From an uncultured Marinobacter sp. (lineage in GTDB: Bacteria > Pseudomonadota > Gammaproteobacteria > Pseudomonadales > Oleiphilaceae): 64,000 bases of DNA. The DNA lies in NCBI RefSeq assembly GCF_947488835.1, contig NZ_CANLBK010000001.1:1116001-1180000 (forward strand). The letters run 5' to 3'. The notes below the pieces were generated by a model, which saw nothing but the letters and a program-made list of their open reading frames with translations, made no database searches and was not told where the DNA came from. Both the position numbers and the translations under genes were made by a program. Each line of letters begins with the position of its first letter. Position 1 is the stretch's first letter. Positions 18,300 to 27,669 of this stretch are shown here, in pieces.

Positions 18300-19262
18300 T
18301 CAATCCTGATGGTCTGGGAAACAGCGCTGCAAGCCCTGCTTTACCGTTAAGGGTGGCGCCCAGTTCAAAGTCTTCTGGGTATGACTAATATCAACTTGGA
18401 GGGATCCGAATAAGCGCTGGGCCACGGCTTTACTTCCAAGGAGTGTCGCGCCCAATTGAAGCAAGCCTGCGGGAACAGGTATAAGCCGTGATGGCCGGCC
18501 CATGGCTTCAGCAACACCTTTAAGCAATTGCGTTGTAGACAAATCCTCACCGTCGCTAACCAGAAACGTCTGATTGGCTGCGCCTGGATGGTCTATGCAG
18601 GTGATGATCAGATCAACAAGATTATCCAGCGCAACCAGAGAGCGCTTGTTGTGGACAGCGCCCAATGGCAATGGCAAACCCTTGCTAACCAGCTTTATCA
18701 TACTGGCAAAGTTGCCCTTCACTCCCGGACCGTAAACGAGCGGAGGCCGAATGATAACGACTTCCATACCAGTTTCCGCAGCCAGTTCACGCAAAGCCTG
18801 CTCCGCTTCGTGCTTGGAAATACCGTAGAAATCTTGGGGTGCGGGTGTGTCGCGCGAGTAGAAAGGTTGGTCTGTGGCAGTTTGCTCACCGTTCACTTTA
18901 ATCGAACTTATAAAGATGAAGCGTTTTACACCTGCGGCGGCAGCTTGCCGGGCTAGGTTGAGCGTGCCTGTTGAATTAACTGCACGATAAGCTGAAAGAG
19001 GATCAGCGGATTCGTCTTTCATTATGTGGGCACGGGCTGCTGTATGCACAACAACGTCTTGGCCTGAAAGTACGGATGACCAATTTACGGGCTTATCCAT
19101 ATCCCCAATGGCAACAATATTCTCTATCGCATCTACATGCACGGAGCCTGATCTCACAACGCCCACACATTCAAGTTTTGGGTCTTTGCTAAAACGGTGA
19201 AAAAGCGACCCGCCCACGAATCCATTCGCACCAGTTACAAGAATCCGCAATCTATTCGTCAT
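18300..19262 (-). CDS. NAD-dependent sugar epimerase/reductase (WbpV/WreQ-like)
   Basis: This extended short-chain dehydrogenase of 320 residues has the NAD-binding TGANGFVGG at the N-terminus and the YGISK catalytic Tyr-Lys pair near residue 145. Phrases such as IRPPLVYGPGVKGNF and FLVSDGEDLSTTQLL are typical of the WbpV group. It probably reduces the 4-keto product of the WbpM-like enzyme to UDP-QuiNAc; a C4 epimerase role is the alternative. It overlaps the upstream glycosyltransferase by four bases and precedes the initiating transferase by four bases. Confidence 0.87.
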   Translation of the reverse strand: MTNRLRILVTGANGFVGGSLFHRFSKDPKLECVGVVRSGSVHVDAIENIVAIGDMDKPVNWSSVLSGQDVVVHTAARAHIMKDESADPLSAYRAVNSTGTLNLARQAAAAGVKRFIFISSIKVNGEQTATDQPFYSRDTPAPQDFYGISKHEAEQALRELAAETGMEVVIIRPPLVYGPGVKGNFASMIKLVSKGLPLPLGAVHNKRSLVALDNLVDLIITCIDHPGAANQTFLVSDGEDLSTTQLLKGVAEAMGRPSRLIPVPAGLLQLGATLLGSKAVAQRLFGSLQVDISHTQKTLNWAPPLTVKQGLQRCFPDHQD

Positions 19263-20395
19263 GGCTTAAGTAAATCTCGATAGATCTCAATATGCTGCGC
19301 CACAATACGCTCAATCGCAAACGCCTCTTCAGCGAGCTTTCTGCCTTCCCGTCCCATTTCATGCCTCAACTCTGGGTTCTGGATAAGGGACTGTAGAGCA
19401 TCAGCTAGCCCTAAAGGATCTTTTGCAGGAACAAGCACCCCCGTTACATCAGGAGTAATTGCATCGCGACAGCCTGGCACATCGGTCGTCACTACGGCTC
19501 TCCCACATGCAGCAGCCTCTACCAGACTTTTTGGCAACCCTTCCCGGTAAGACGGCAGGCATACAATATGGGCTGCCGCGTACTGCTCAGCAATATCGCT
19601 ACGATACCCGAGCAGCTCAACCACCCCGGCTCGCTTCCAGCTTTCTAGATCAGGTTTGGAGACACTTGTTGGATTTCCAGGGTCTGGCGATCCTACAAGA
19701 CGCATGGTCACAGGCACGCTCCGCTCACCTAATAGTTGCGCAGCCTGAACAAACTCGAAAACACCTTTATCGCTTAATAAGCGCGCTGCCATGACCACAA
19801 CCGGCTTACCCGCTGGCTCCGGCAGGCATGGATACTCATCGAGATCCACACCTGAACCACGAATCATTCTTGTGTCCGACGGCTCCAACGCAACAAGGCT
19901 TTGCAAAGTGTCGCGATCATCCGGGTTCTGAAAAATTACAGCGAACCTTTTCTGCTTAAATGCTGCCGCATACAGTCGTTTGACCAGCCACCGGCGGGCT
20001 TTTGCCGCAATTGAAGATGCAAGAAAAACCGTACCAAGCCCAGAAACAGCGGACACCACAGCATTCACGCCAGAGAATCGTGCTGCAACACCCCCATATA
20101 CAACCGGTTTAATGGTGACAAGGTGAACCAAGTCCGGCTTGAGACTGCGAAACAATGCGATTAACTTCAATATCGTTTTCAGCTCACTGAGTGGGTTTTG
20201 CCCCCTCCTTGCAAATGGTACAACATGGTGGGTAAATCCCTGCTTTTCAATTTCGCCGACCTTTTCTCCAAATGCCGAGGCAACATATACATCATAGCCT
20301 TCAGCTTTCGCAGCTTGAGCTATGGGCAGGCGATGCGACAGAAAAAACTCCGGCGCATTCACCACGAACAAAATTCTACCTGGAGCCTTAATCAA
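19259..20395 (-). CDS. Glycosyltransferase family 4
   Basis: The 378-residue GT-B glycosyltransferase has the N-terminal acceptor domain ([21 protein letters not shown]) and the C-terminal donor domain with the GT4 E-x7-E motif ([20 protein letters not shown]). It is predicted to add one sugar to the undecaprenyl-linked repeat unit at the cytoplasmic face. ATGA overlaps at both ends (with tviB and the epimerase gene) show translational coupling. Donor sugar cannot be read from sequence; the neighbouring tviB/tviC suggests UDP-GalNAcA. Confidence 0.88.
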   Translation of the reverse strand: MIKAPGRILFVVNAPEFFLSHRLPIAQAAKAEGYDVYVASAFGEKVGEIEKQGFTHHVVPFARRGQNPLSELKTILKLIALFRSLKPDLVHLVTIKPVVYGGVAARFSGVNAVVSAVSGLGTVFLASSIAAKARRWLVKRLYAAAFKQKRFAVIFQNPDDRDTLQSLVALEPSDTRMIRGSGVDLDEYPCLPEPAGKPVVVMAARLLSDKGVFEFVQAAQLLGERSVPVTMRLVGSPDPGNPTSVSKPDLESWKRAGVVELLGYRSDIAEQYAAAHIVCLPSYREGLPKSLVEAAACGRAVVTTDVPGCRDAITPDVTGVLVPAKDPLGLADALQSLIQNPELRHEMGREGRKLAEEAFAIERIVAQHIEIYRDLLKP

Positions 20396-21654
20396 AGCCG
20401 CAAATCCGCCTCTCCCAGAGGCAATAAACCCTTGAGGTCATAAAGCACTCCGTCATCTTTCAGATAACCTCGAAGATCATCCGAGCTCATCGCAGCATAT
20501 TCCTTGTGCGGTACCGCAACTATCACACCGTCGTATTCGCCCTGACCTGGCTGCTCGGTCAGGCTGATGCCATACTCGTGCTCTGACTCAGCACTGTCAG
20601 CCCAACAGTCAGTTACATCAACTGCACAGCCGAACTCCTTCAGCTCTTTCACTACATCTATTACACGGGTGTTGCGCAAGTCGGGGCAATTCTCCTTAAA
20701 AGCGAAGCCCATTATCAGTACACGCGCCTTGGCTATAGTGTGGCCTGACTTTATCATCGCCTTGACCAGTTCTGCCGCCACATAAGACCCCATGCCATCA
20801 TTTACCCTCCGTCCTGCAAGAATGATTTCCGGGTGGTATCCAATAGCCTGGGCCTTATGGGTCAGGTAATACGGATCCACCCCAATGCAGTGGCCGCCTA
20901 CCAAGCCGGGCTTGAACGGCAAGAAGTTCCATTTAGTACCAGCTGCAGCTAGCACCTCATGGGTATCAATCCCTAACCGGGCAAAGATCATCGCGAGTTC
21001 GTTTATCAAGGCAATGTTGAGATCTCGCTGGGTATTCTCAATCACCTTGGCAGCTTCTGCTACCTTGATGGAACTGGCCTTGTGGGTACCGGCGGTAATG
21101 ATGTCCGCGTATAGGGCATCCACTTCATCCGCAATGGCTGGAGTAGAGCCAGAGGTAACCTTCATAATCGTGGTTACGCGGTGCTCCTTGTCCCCTGGGT
21201 TAATCCGCTCCGGGCTATAACCCGCATAGAAATCCGCATTGAACTTCAAGCCGGACACACTTTCCAATACCGGAACACACACTTCTTCAGTGGCACCGGG
21301 ATAAACCGTGGATTCGTAAACCACGATATCGCCGACTTTTAACACCTTGCCCACGCTTTCACTGGCCTTTATCAGCGGCGTTAGGTCTGGGGTTTTGAAG
21401 TCATCGATGGGCGTAGGTACAGTCACAATGAACACGGTGCAGTCTGCAATATCATCCAGCGAATCGGTAAACGATAATTCAGGCGCTGCACCCAGTTCCT
21501 CTGCTGATACTTCGCGAGTGAAGTCTTCGCCGTTGTTGAGCTCGGCAATGCGCTTAGCATTGATATCAAAACCAACAACTTCGCGTTTTTCACCAAAAGC
21601 GACGGCCAGAGGAAGGCCCACGTAACCGAGGCCGATGATTGCGATTTTTTTCAT
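20392..21654 (-). CDS. tviB: UDP-N-acetyl-hexosamine 6-dehydrogenase (TviB/WbpO type)
   Basis: It oxidises UDP-GlcNAc or UDP-GalNAc at C6 to the uronic acid using two NAD+. The 420 residues carry the Rossmann start ([18 protein letters not shown]), [13 protein letters not shown], and the catalytic Cys in [12 protein letters not shown]. The central [19 protein letters not shown] is typical of the TviB/WbpO branch rather than UDP-glucose dehydrogenase. It pairs with the tviC gene upstream to make UDP-GalNAcA. Confidence 0.93.
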   Translation of the reverse strand: MKKIAIIGLGYVGLPLAVAFGEKREVVGFDINAKRIAELNNGEDFTREVSAEELGAAPELSFTDSLDDIADCTVFIVTVPTPIDDFKTPDLTPLIKASESVGKVLKVGDIVVYESTVYPGATEEVCVPVLESVSGLKFNADFYAGYSPERINPGDKEHRVTTIMKVTSGSTPAIADEVDALYADIITAGTHKASSIKVAEAAKVIENTQRDLNIALINELAMIFARLGIDTHEVLAAAGTKWNFLPFKPGLVGGHCIGVDPYYLTHKAQAIGYHPEIILAGRRVNDGMGSYVAAELVKAMIKSGHTIAKARVLIMGFAFKENCPDLRNTRVIDVVKELKEFGCAVDVTDCWADSAESEHEYGISLTEQPGQGEYDGVIVAVPHKEYAAMSSDDLRGYLKDDGVLYDLKGLLPLGEADLRL

Positions 21655-21702
21655 GCAATAAATCCGTTGATAGACGTGACAAGTTACTAAGGGTGAGGAA
21701 AT

Positions 21703-22722
21703 TCAGCTTTTGTGATCTAGATACCAGGGCATAGCCTTGGCAATTCCTTCTCTAATTCTATATTCCGGCGCATACCCTAGCTTACTGGCAGCCTTACTAA
21801 TGTCTGCCTGGGAGTGCCGCACATCTCCCGGTCGAAAATCACGGTACACTGGCTCTTTCTCATAAACGACGCTGCTCTCTGCCAAAGCCTCTTTCAATGA
21901 GTCGAACAGGATATTCAACGTGGTGCGATCTCCAACCGCCACGTTGTAGACCTCATTCTTGGCAGATTCGTCCGCAGTGGCGGCGAGGAGGTTGGCCTGC
22001 ACCGCATTCTCGATGAAACAGAAATCTCGGCTGGTTTCACCATCACCGTTGATGAAAACATCCTCACCACTGACCATGGCTGCAGTCCATTTGGGGATGA
22101 CCGCGGCATAGGCACCATTAGGGTCTTGCCTCTTGCCGAAAATATTAAAGTAACGCAGACCAATGGCATTGAACCCGTAGCTGCGAGAGAACACATCGGC
22201 ATACAGCTCATTCACATATTTAGTAACCGCATAGGGCGATAGTGGTTTGCCGATATTTTCTTCCATCTTTGGTAGCGCCGGATGGTCGCCATAGGTAGAG
22301 CTGGACGCGGCATAGGTGAAGCTCTTCACTCCGGCATCCCGCGCCGCCACCAGCATGTTGATAAAGCCAGTGATGTTGGCGGCATTTGTGGTGATCGGGT
22401 CGCTGATGGAACGTGGTACTGAACCAAGGGCGGCTTGATGGAGAATGTAATCCACACCACTGCAAGCTTTTTTACAGTCCTCTTCGTTGCGGATATCACC
22501 TTCAATAAAAGTGAAGCATGACCATTGCTCTCGGCTTACGAGGCTTTGGACTTCATTTAAGTTGTGTTGGTGGCCAGTGGCGAAGTTATCCAGGCCAACC
22601 ACTTGTTGGTTCAATTGTAATAAATGCTCCAAAAGATTGGAGCCTATGAAGCCAGCAACGCCGGTGATCAACCAAGTGTTGGATTCATTTTCAAGGCGGG
22701 TACACAAATCATGATATCGCAT
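21703..22722 (-). CDS. tviC: UDP-GlcNAc(A) C4-epimerase (TviC/WbpP type)
   Basis: It interconverts gluco and galacto forms of UDP-HexNAc or UDP-HexNAcA. The 339-residue extended SDR has [25 protein letters not shown], the YAVTK catalytic pair and [21 protein letters not shown], all characteristic of WbpP/TviC. The leader before the Rossmann fold is slightly long, as in WbpP. The start overlaps the wzy-like stop by 14 bases, and tviB follows after 48 bases. Confidence 0.93.
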   Translation of the reverse strand: MRYHDLCTRLENESNTWLITGVAGFIGSNLLEHLLQLNQQVVGLDNFATGHQHNLNEVQSLVSREQWSCFTFIEGDIRNEEDCKKACSGVDYILHQAALGSVPRSISDPITTNAANITGFINMLVAARDAGVKSFTYAASSSTYGDHPALPKMEENIGKPLSPYAVTKYVNELYADVFSRSYGFNAIGLRYFNIFGKRQDPNGAYAAVIPKWTAAMVSGEDVFINGDGETSRDFCFIENAVQANLLAATADESAKNEVYNVAVGDRTTLNILFDSLKEALAESSVVYEKEPVYRDFRPGDVRHSQADISKAASKLGYAPEYRIREGIAKAMPWYLDHKS

Positions 22723-23950
22723 CAGGGGCTTTGGTTTCCTTTTCTACAGAACGAATGGCACTAGGAGCAAGTTGGGGCTGACTGGCACGCCCTATCCGCC
22801 AATGCGCGGGCGCAAATGGCCTGAAGAGCGAGCGAACATCACAGTCCGAACACACAAATAGTACAAAAATAGTGATAAAGGGGTAACGGTAACGAGCTGC
22901 GGTACCATAATTGAATACAACCAACCCATAAATCGAAAGCGCGAAAATAATAAACAACAACCAAAAATTCAGTTTCCGCGGGGCACGTCGCCAAGCGACT
23001 CTTATGATCAGGAAAGTCACGACCACTATAGCAATATTTTCAAAAGACTGAATTAACTGAAAAAAATTTGAAGTTTCCCAAGGAAAAGGCTTCATAAAAA
23101 AATACAAACCACTAGTAATTCCTTCCAGAATAAACTCGCTTGGCCCGTTTATTAATACCACCTGTGATGGATCACCACCATCCTCCGCAAACATCGCAGC
23201 ACGATAATAGTTAACGAGTGGTAACGCTATGGGAGCTGCTATAAGAAAAACAATAAATCCCACACTCAATGTTATTGCCCCCCTCCCTAGTGAAACTCCG
23301 CCATGCCGAATACCAAACCACGTGTATGCAAGAAGCAAAGGGGCTAAAACAAAAAAATTCTGAAATTTAATTGTAAAAAGCAATACGAGTGGAAACCATA
23401 AAACTAGCCAACGGCCTTCCCGTGCCCATTGGATGGCAACTACCATAAACACTAGTATAAAGTTATCTCTAAGGCCCATCCCTGTATACAAAGCAAGACT
23501 GGGATAAAGGAGGTAAAACCACATGGAAAGACTGGTGAAAACTTTTTTTCTAAACAACCAAAAAAATAATACCAAGTATAAAAAAGTATTTATAAATCCA
23601 ATACTTAATGGCGTAACCGCTAGCGGGAATGGCATTAATGTAAATAATGCAGCCGCTTGCTCTACGTTACCACCTGTCAACGCATCAAAAAAACCAAGCT
23701 CTCCACTCCTGATAGCATTGAAAGCATGCCAATACTTGAACGCATCCGGCATAAAAGAAAATGAAAAAACCACCCCATTTAGAAACATCGGGAGCAGGCA
23801 ATGACCAAAAAGCACTATTTCAGCTAACCGTGGCACCTTCATCAGCCGACAATTTATAAAAACGAATAACAAACAAAGGAGCAAGTTCGGCATGTCGTAA
23901 AAGCGCATACCGAAAAAACCGGCATCAAATATCCAGTCCAAGTCGGTCAT
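22709..23950 (-). CDS. wzy: Polytopic membrane protein, probable Wzy polymerase (EpsG-like)
   Basis: The 413-residue protein has about ten hydrophobic segments and a large loop in its second half. The phrases [19 protein letters not shown] and [13 protein letters not shown] match conserved spots of EpsG/Wzy-type polymerases, which join repeat units in the periplasm. Sequence identity in this class is always poor, so the call rests on topology, these motifs, and the lack of any other Wzy candidate in the locus. The C-terminal 40 residues are soluble and overlap tviC. Confidence 0.72.
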   Translation of the reverse strand: MTDLDWIFDAGFFGMRFYDMPNLLLCLLFVFINCRLMKVPRLAEIVLFGHCLLPMFLNGVVFSFSFMPDAFKYWHAFNAIRSGELGFFDALTGGNVEQAAALFTLMPFPLAVTPLSIGFINTFLYLVLFFWLFRKKVFTSLSMWFYLLYPSLALYTGMGLRDNFILVFMVVAIQWAREGRWLVLWFPLVLLFTIKFQNFFVLAPLLLAYTWFGIRHGGVSLGRGAITLSVGFIVFLIAAPIALPLVNYYRAAMFAEDGGDPSQVVLINGPSEFILEGITSGLYFFMKPFPWETSNFFQLIQSFENIAIVVVTFLIIRVAWRRAPRKLNFWLLFIIFALSIYGLVVFNYGTAARYRYPFITIFVLFVCSDCDVRSLFRPFAPAHWRIGRASQPQLAPSAIRSVEKETKAPDAIS

Positions 23951-24568
23951 TCAGACACTCGAAATACGTTCAAGACATCACTCTCGGTTAGGAACTAAAA
24001 TCAGTCTGAGCACTTAAACTTAGCCTTCTCATGAGACGATAAAAAAGCAAGCTAAAATATAGAAACATCAGAACGTCACAGAACAAAACACCTCGGATAG
24101 CGGTTACGTTAATCATATCTAAAACTGACTTTTACGTTAATTTCTTGTGGCTAAATTGATGCGGATTTTTCCCGAGGTTACACTACATCCGATCCCGGAT
24201 CACCTATGCAGCATGAAGTCAACAAGCCACACCAGTAGACTCAACAGCTGGGCAAAAAGGAGCAGATCAAATTAGCGAATTACTGACATTGTGCGGTTAA
24301 CACAAACTTCAGCAAAACTTCTGATCGATTCAAGAGCCAGAAATATTAAAAAACTTAATCTTAGGCTATATCAATCCTGTTTCCGGCCCAAACTCAGTCT
24401 TTAAGGCCAACATCAGGCGTTTTGACACGGACTTACCCAGCAAACGCGTATACAAAAGCAAATATGTAAAAAGCCGCGCCCTGTGTTCTTTAACAGCCCT
24501 CGGCAACACACCTTCCTGTGTCGGAGTAGATTATTGGCTACGTGGAATAGGCACTCACCCGGCGCTCA
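23951..24568 (-). other. Gene-poor gap between asnB and wzy
   Basis: These 618 bases hold no full-length gene and are AT-rich in the middle part. The only protein-like stretch is the short open frame at 24366-24509. No clear promoter, insertion-sequence ends or hairpin terminator was recognised. The gap may be the scar of a lost glycosyltransferase or acetyltransferase gene. Confidence 0.6.
24366..24509 (-). pseudogene. Short open frame, possible gene remnant
   Basis: From a GTG at 24509 the frame gives 47 residues of protein-like composition (VLPRAVKEHRARLFTYLLLY, then TRLLGKSVSKRLMLALKTEFG), ending at TAG. AGGAAGG lies almost on top of the GTG, so translation start is doubtful. I do not recognise the family. 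It may be a real small protein or the leftover end of a gene. Confidence 0.25.
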
Positions 24569-26521
24569 CTACTGTTCCGTCAGCCACGCCTGAAACATCA
24601 ACACATTCCAAAGATGGTACTGCCAATTCATTTTGCCACTCAAGTGCTGCACCCACATAGTTCTGACAGGTTCCGGGTGGAAAAAACCTTCTCTTCTCAA
24701 CCGTTGCTCACTCAATAAAGACTCAGCCCATTCACGGAGTGGCCCACGCAACCAACTATCCAGCGGAATCCCAAATCCGGCTTTCGGGCGCTCGATAAGT
24801 TCCCGTGGAACATACTTGTAGAGCACCTGCCTAAGCAACCATTTTCCCTGCCCATCACGAATCTTATATTCTAGGGGCATCTGCCACGCCAACTCGACAA
24901 TCTGGTGGTTAAGCATGGGTACCCGTGTTTCGAGGCTAGTGGCCATAGCAGCACGATCCACTTTCACCAGAATGTCATCCGCCATATAGGTTTGGGCATC
25001 CATTGCCATCATGGCATGCTCTAGACTGTCGGTTTTTGGCCAGGCACTGCTATTGGAGATTAGAGTTTCGGGCTCACTGCCATTGACCACAACACTGGCC
25101 GGGTCATTCCAATGACTGGTTAACTGACGATAAAATGCATGGCCATCCGTCAGCGATAACACATCTGCCAACTTTCGGGCTTTCTCACCCGGTATGGATA
25201 AACGTGCACGCTTTGGCAATACAGGCGAGAGCGTTTGAAAAAGGCGATCCCACTGCGCGGGTGACAAAGCACGCAAGGAGGCTGCACCAAACTGGCGAAC
25301 AAACTTAGGCAGTCGCTGCACCGGTCCCCATACTTTTTGCGCTGCCATATAGCGATTGTAACCACCAAAAAGCTCATCACCGCCATCGCCACTCAGCGCA
25401 ACAGTCACATGCTGTTTCGCCATCTGGCTTACGAGAAAGGTAGGAATCTGGGAACTGTCACCAAAAGGTTCACAAAACATACTTGGCAGCCGGGGTATTA
25501 CTCCATGCGCATCTCTGGCATTTACATAAAGCTCTGTGTGATCTGTGCCTAGATGTCGAGCAATCTGCTTGGCGTGCTCGGCCTCGTTATAGCCTCCCTC
25601 TTCGAAACCAATCGTAAAGGTTTTCACTCTCCTGGTGGACTGCGCCTGCATCAGTGCAACGATAGCAGAGCTATCTACGCCCCCACTAAGAAAGGCCCCC
25701 AGTGGCACATCCGACAGCATCTGCTCCGAGACGCTGCTAGATAAACAGTTTTCAAGAAGATCAACCGCTTCAGAAGGGGTACCAAGAAACCTGTTCGTCT
25801 GACCATTCTCAACAACGTGATTTAAGCTCCAGTAAGCTACAGGGGCCGCAGCTTTTGACTCGGCCACATCGCCCCTCACCGGAATCCGAACGTAATGCCC
25901 AGGCTTTAATTTCTGAATACCTTGATAAATACTATAAGGTGCAGGTATGTAACAGTGCCGCAACAGAAGGGTTAACGCATCTCGGTCCACCTCGGCATTA
26001 AAACTTGGGTGGGCTTTCAACGCCTTCAATTCAGACCCAAACAACAGAACATCACCACACCAGCCCCAATATAGAGGCTTTTCACCTACTCTATCCCGGG
26101 CTAGCGTTAACTCGTGCTCTTGCTTATCCCACAAGGCAAACGCGAACATTCCCCGAATTGCTTGCAAAGTTGCTTCTAGTCCCCAAGCCGTCAGACAGGC
26201 GAGCAATGTTTCGGTATCGGATTGGCCACGCCAATTTAGCTCTGCATTCTGACCAGCCAAAAGACTCCGCAACGCCAGATGGTTGTAAATTTCGCCGTTG
26301 AAAACCAAAACGTATCTGCCGCAATCGGAGTGCATAGGTTGATGACCTGCAGCAGACAAATCCAGAATCGATAACCTTCTATGCCCTACTGCCACCACTC
26401 CGTCGTCAGTGTGCCAATATCCTTCGCTATCTGGTCCTCTGTGGCTGATTTGATCGCACATAGATTGAATGGTAGTGCGACTAAAGGATTCTCCGTAGAC
26501 AAAACCGGCTATTCCGCACAT
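24569..26521 (-). CDS. asnB: Asparagine-synthase-like glutamine amidotransferase, copy 1
   Basis: The 650-residue protein has an N-terminal class II glutamine amidotransferase domain (Cys2 in MCGIAGF, then SHRGPDSEGYW and VLVFNGEIYNH) and a C-terminal ATP-pyrophosphatase synthetase domain (FLSGGVDSSAIVALM, VALSGDGGDELFGGYNRY, and VKVDRAAMATSLETRVPML). In P. aeruginosa O6, WbpS of this family amidates GalNAcA to the uronamide. With tviB and tviC present, the same role is likely here. The start overlaps the upstream glycosyltransferase stop (TGATG). A paralogue lies just upstream. Confidence 0.92.
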   Translation of the reverse strand: MCGIAGFVYGESFSRTTIQSMCDQISHRGPDSEGYWHTDDGVVAVGHRRLSILDLSAAGHQPMHSDCGRYVLVFNGEIYNHLALRSLLAGQNAELNWRGQSDTETLLACLTAWGLEATLQAIRGMFAFALWDKQEHELTLARDRVGEKPLYWGWCGDVLLFGSELKALKAHPSFNAEVDRDALTLLLRHCYIPAPYSIYQGIQKLKPGHYVRIPVRGDVAESKAAAPVAYWSLNHVVENGQTNRFLGTPSEAVDLLENCLSSSVSEQMLSDVPLGAFLSGGVDSSAIVALMQAQSTRRVKTFTIGFEEGGYNEAEHAKQIARHLGTDHTELYVNARDAHGVIPRLPSMFCEPFGDSSQIPTFLVSQMAKQHVTVALSGDGGDELFGGYNRYMAAQKVWGPVQRLPKFVRQFGAASLRALSPAQWDRLFQTLSPVLPKRARLSIPGEKARKLADVLSLTDGHAFYRQLTSHWNDPASVVVNGSEPETLISNSSAWPKTDSLEHAMMAMDAQTYMADDILVKVDRAAMATSLETRVPMLNHQIVELAWQMPLEYKIRDGQGKWLLRQVLYKYVPRELIERPKAGFGIPLDSWLRGPLREWAESLLSEQRLRREGFFHPEPVRTMWVQHLSGKMNWQYHLWNVLMFQAWLTEQ

Positions 26522-27669
26522 CAGCTAAAACTCTCCGGCCGCTGCCAATCGGCGAACCAAGCATGCTCAAAGTTCTCGACCATACTCTCTATCGAGAAAT
26601 GCTCGACGATGCGATCACGACAAAACCGCTTTCGACTTGCCCATTTGTCAGGATTATTACGGCACTCACTTTCCATCGCCAATATAAGGTTCGCCAGTTC
26701 TTCCGGGCGGCCTGCAGGACAAACCGCCTTGGCGTCACCTATAATGTGCCTCGCATCACCGACATCTGTTGAAACGCAGGGCGTTCCACACGCCATTGCC
26801 TCAGCAACAACATTGGGAAATCCTTCAGAACGGCTAGACAAGACGTGTAGATCCAATGCATTCATAATGTCCGGTATATCAGCTCGAGGTCCAAGCAACT
26901 GAACGCGTGCCTCTAAATCAAGCTTCTCGATTAGCTCCAGCAGCTCCGAATTGTTTTCATCTATGTTGGTTCCGATTAAAATGCAGCGGAAATCATCTAA
27001 TTCCTGAGCAATCAACTTAATAGCTCTGAGTAATGTTTCATGATCTTTTAAGGGATCATACCTGCTAACCGTTCCTAAAAGAAAAGTATTTTCAGAAATT
27101 CCTAATTCGCTACGAACGGAGTTTCGACGTTCTTTATCAACTAACAAGCGTTTTACGTCATAGCCATTAAAAATGGTATTCAGCTTTCTAGCAGAATAGC
27201 CAATTTCGGCATGCACTTTTTTTGCCTCTTCAGCACAGCAAATAATGCCGGCAGGAACCCATCCCGAGATGCCGGCGCATACCCGTGCAATCGCGCGTGT
27301 CGCGGCTGAAGATCGTCCTTTTTCAAGCGAAGACATCCTCACTCCCCAGAAAACCCGGTTCACACCCGCAAACCGAGCAGCCAACCCACCAAAAAGATCC
27401 GCATGGTACATCCAGGTTTGTACGCAATCAGGCTGCTCTTTCTTGATTATTTGAATAAGGTTCAGCCACTTTCTCAAACTCAATTTACCGCGATCCATGC
27501 CGAGGCAATAAACTTTTACACCACCCATTTCTAAAACCGGACCGTACTTCCCCTCATCCATTAAAGAGACCACAATGTGCTGCAACTCACTGTTGAGGCA
27601 AAGCCTTGCTAGAACACCTTCTGCACCACCATCATTCAGCCCGGTTATAACATGAAGAACTTTATTCAT
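26521..27669 (-). CDS. Glycosyltransferase family 4, between the two asnB genes
   Basis: The 382-residue GT-B enzyme starts with VLHVITGLNDGGAEGVLARL, the usual N-terminus of GT4 enzymes of this type, and has the donor-site motif SSRSEGFPNVVAEAMACGTPCVSTDVGD, here quoted in part as EGFPNVVAEAMACG. ATG at 27669 is chosen because it overlaps the upstream asnB stop (ATGA) and opens the conserved first strand; the frame itself opens 13 codons earlier. It is coupled to an asnB gene on each side. Confidence 0.88.
   Translation of the reverse strand: MNKVLHVITGLNDGGAEGVLARLCLNSELQHIVVSLMDEGKYGPVLEMGGVKVYCLGMDRGKLSLRKWLNLIQIIKKEQPDCVQTWMYHADLFGGLAARFAGVNRVFWGVRMSSLEKGRSSAATRAIARVCAGISGWVPAGIICCAEEAKKVHAEIGYSARKLNTIFNGYDVKRLLVDKERRNSVRSELGISENTFLLGTVSRYDPLKDHETLLRAIKLIAQELDDFRCILIGTNIDENNSELLELIEKLDLEARVQLLGPRADIPDIMNALDLHVLSSRSEGFPNVVAEAMACGTPCVSTDVGDARHIIGDAKAVCPAGRPEELANLILAMESECRNNPDKWASRKRFCRDRIVEHFSIESMVENFEHAWFADWQRPESFS

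Noticed and set aside
23951-24568. Insertion sequence in the asnB-wzy gap
   Set aside because: No terminal inverted repeats, target duplication or transposase motif could be found.
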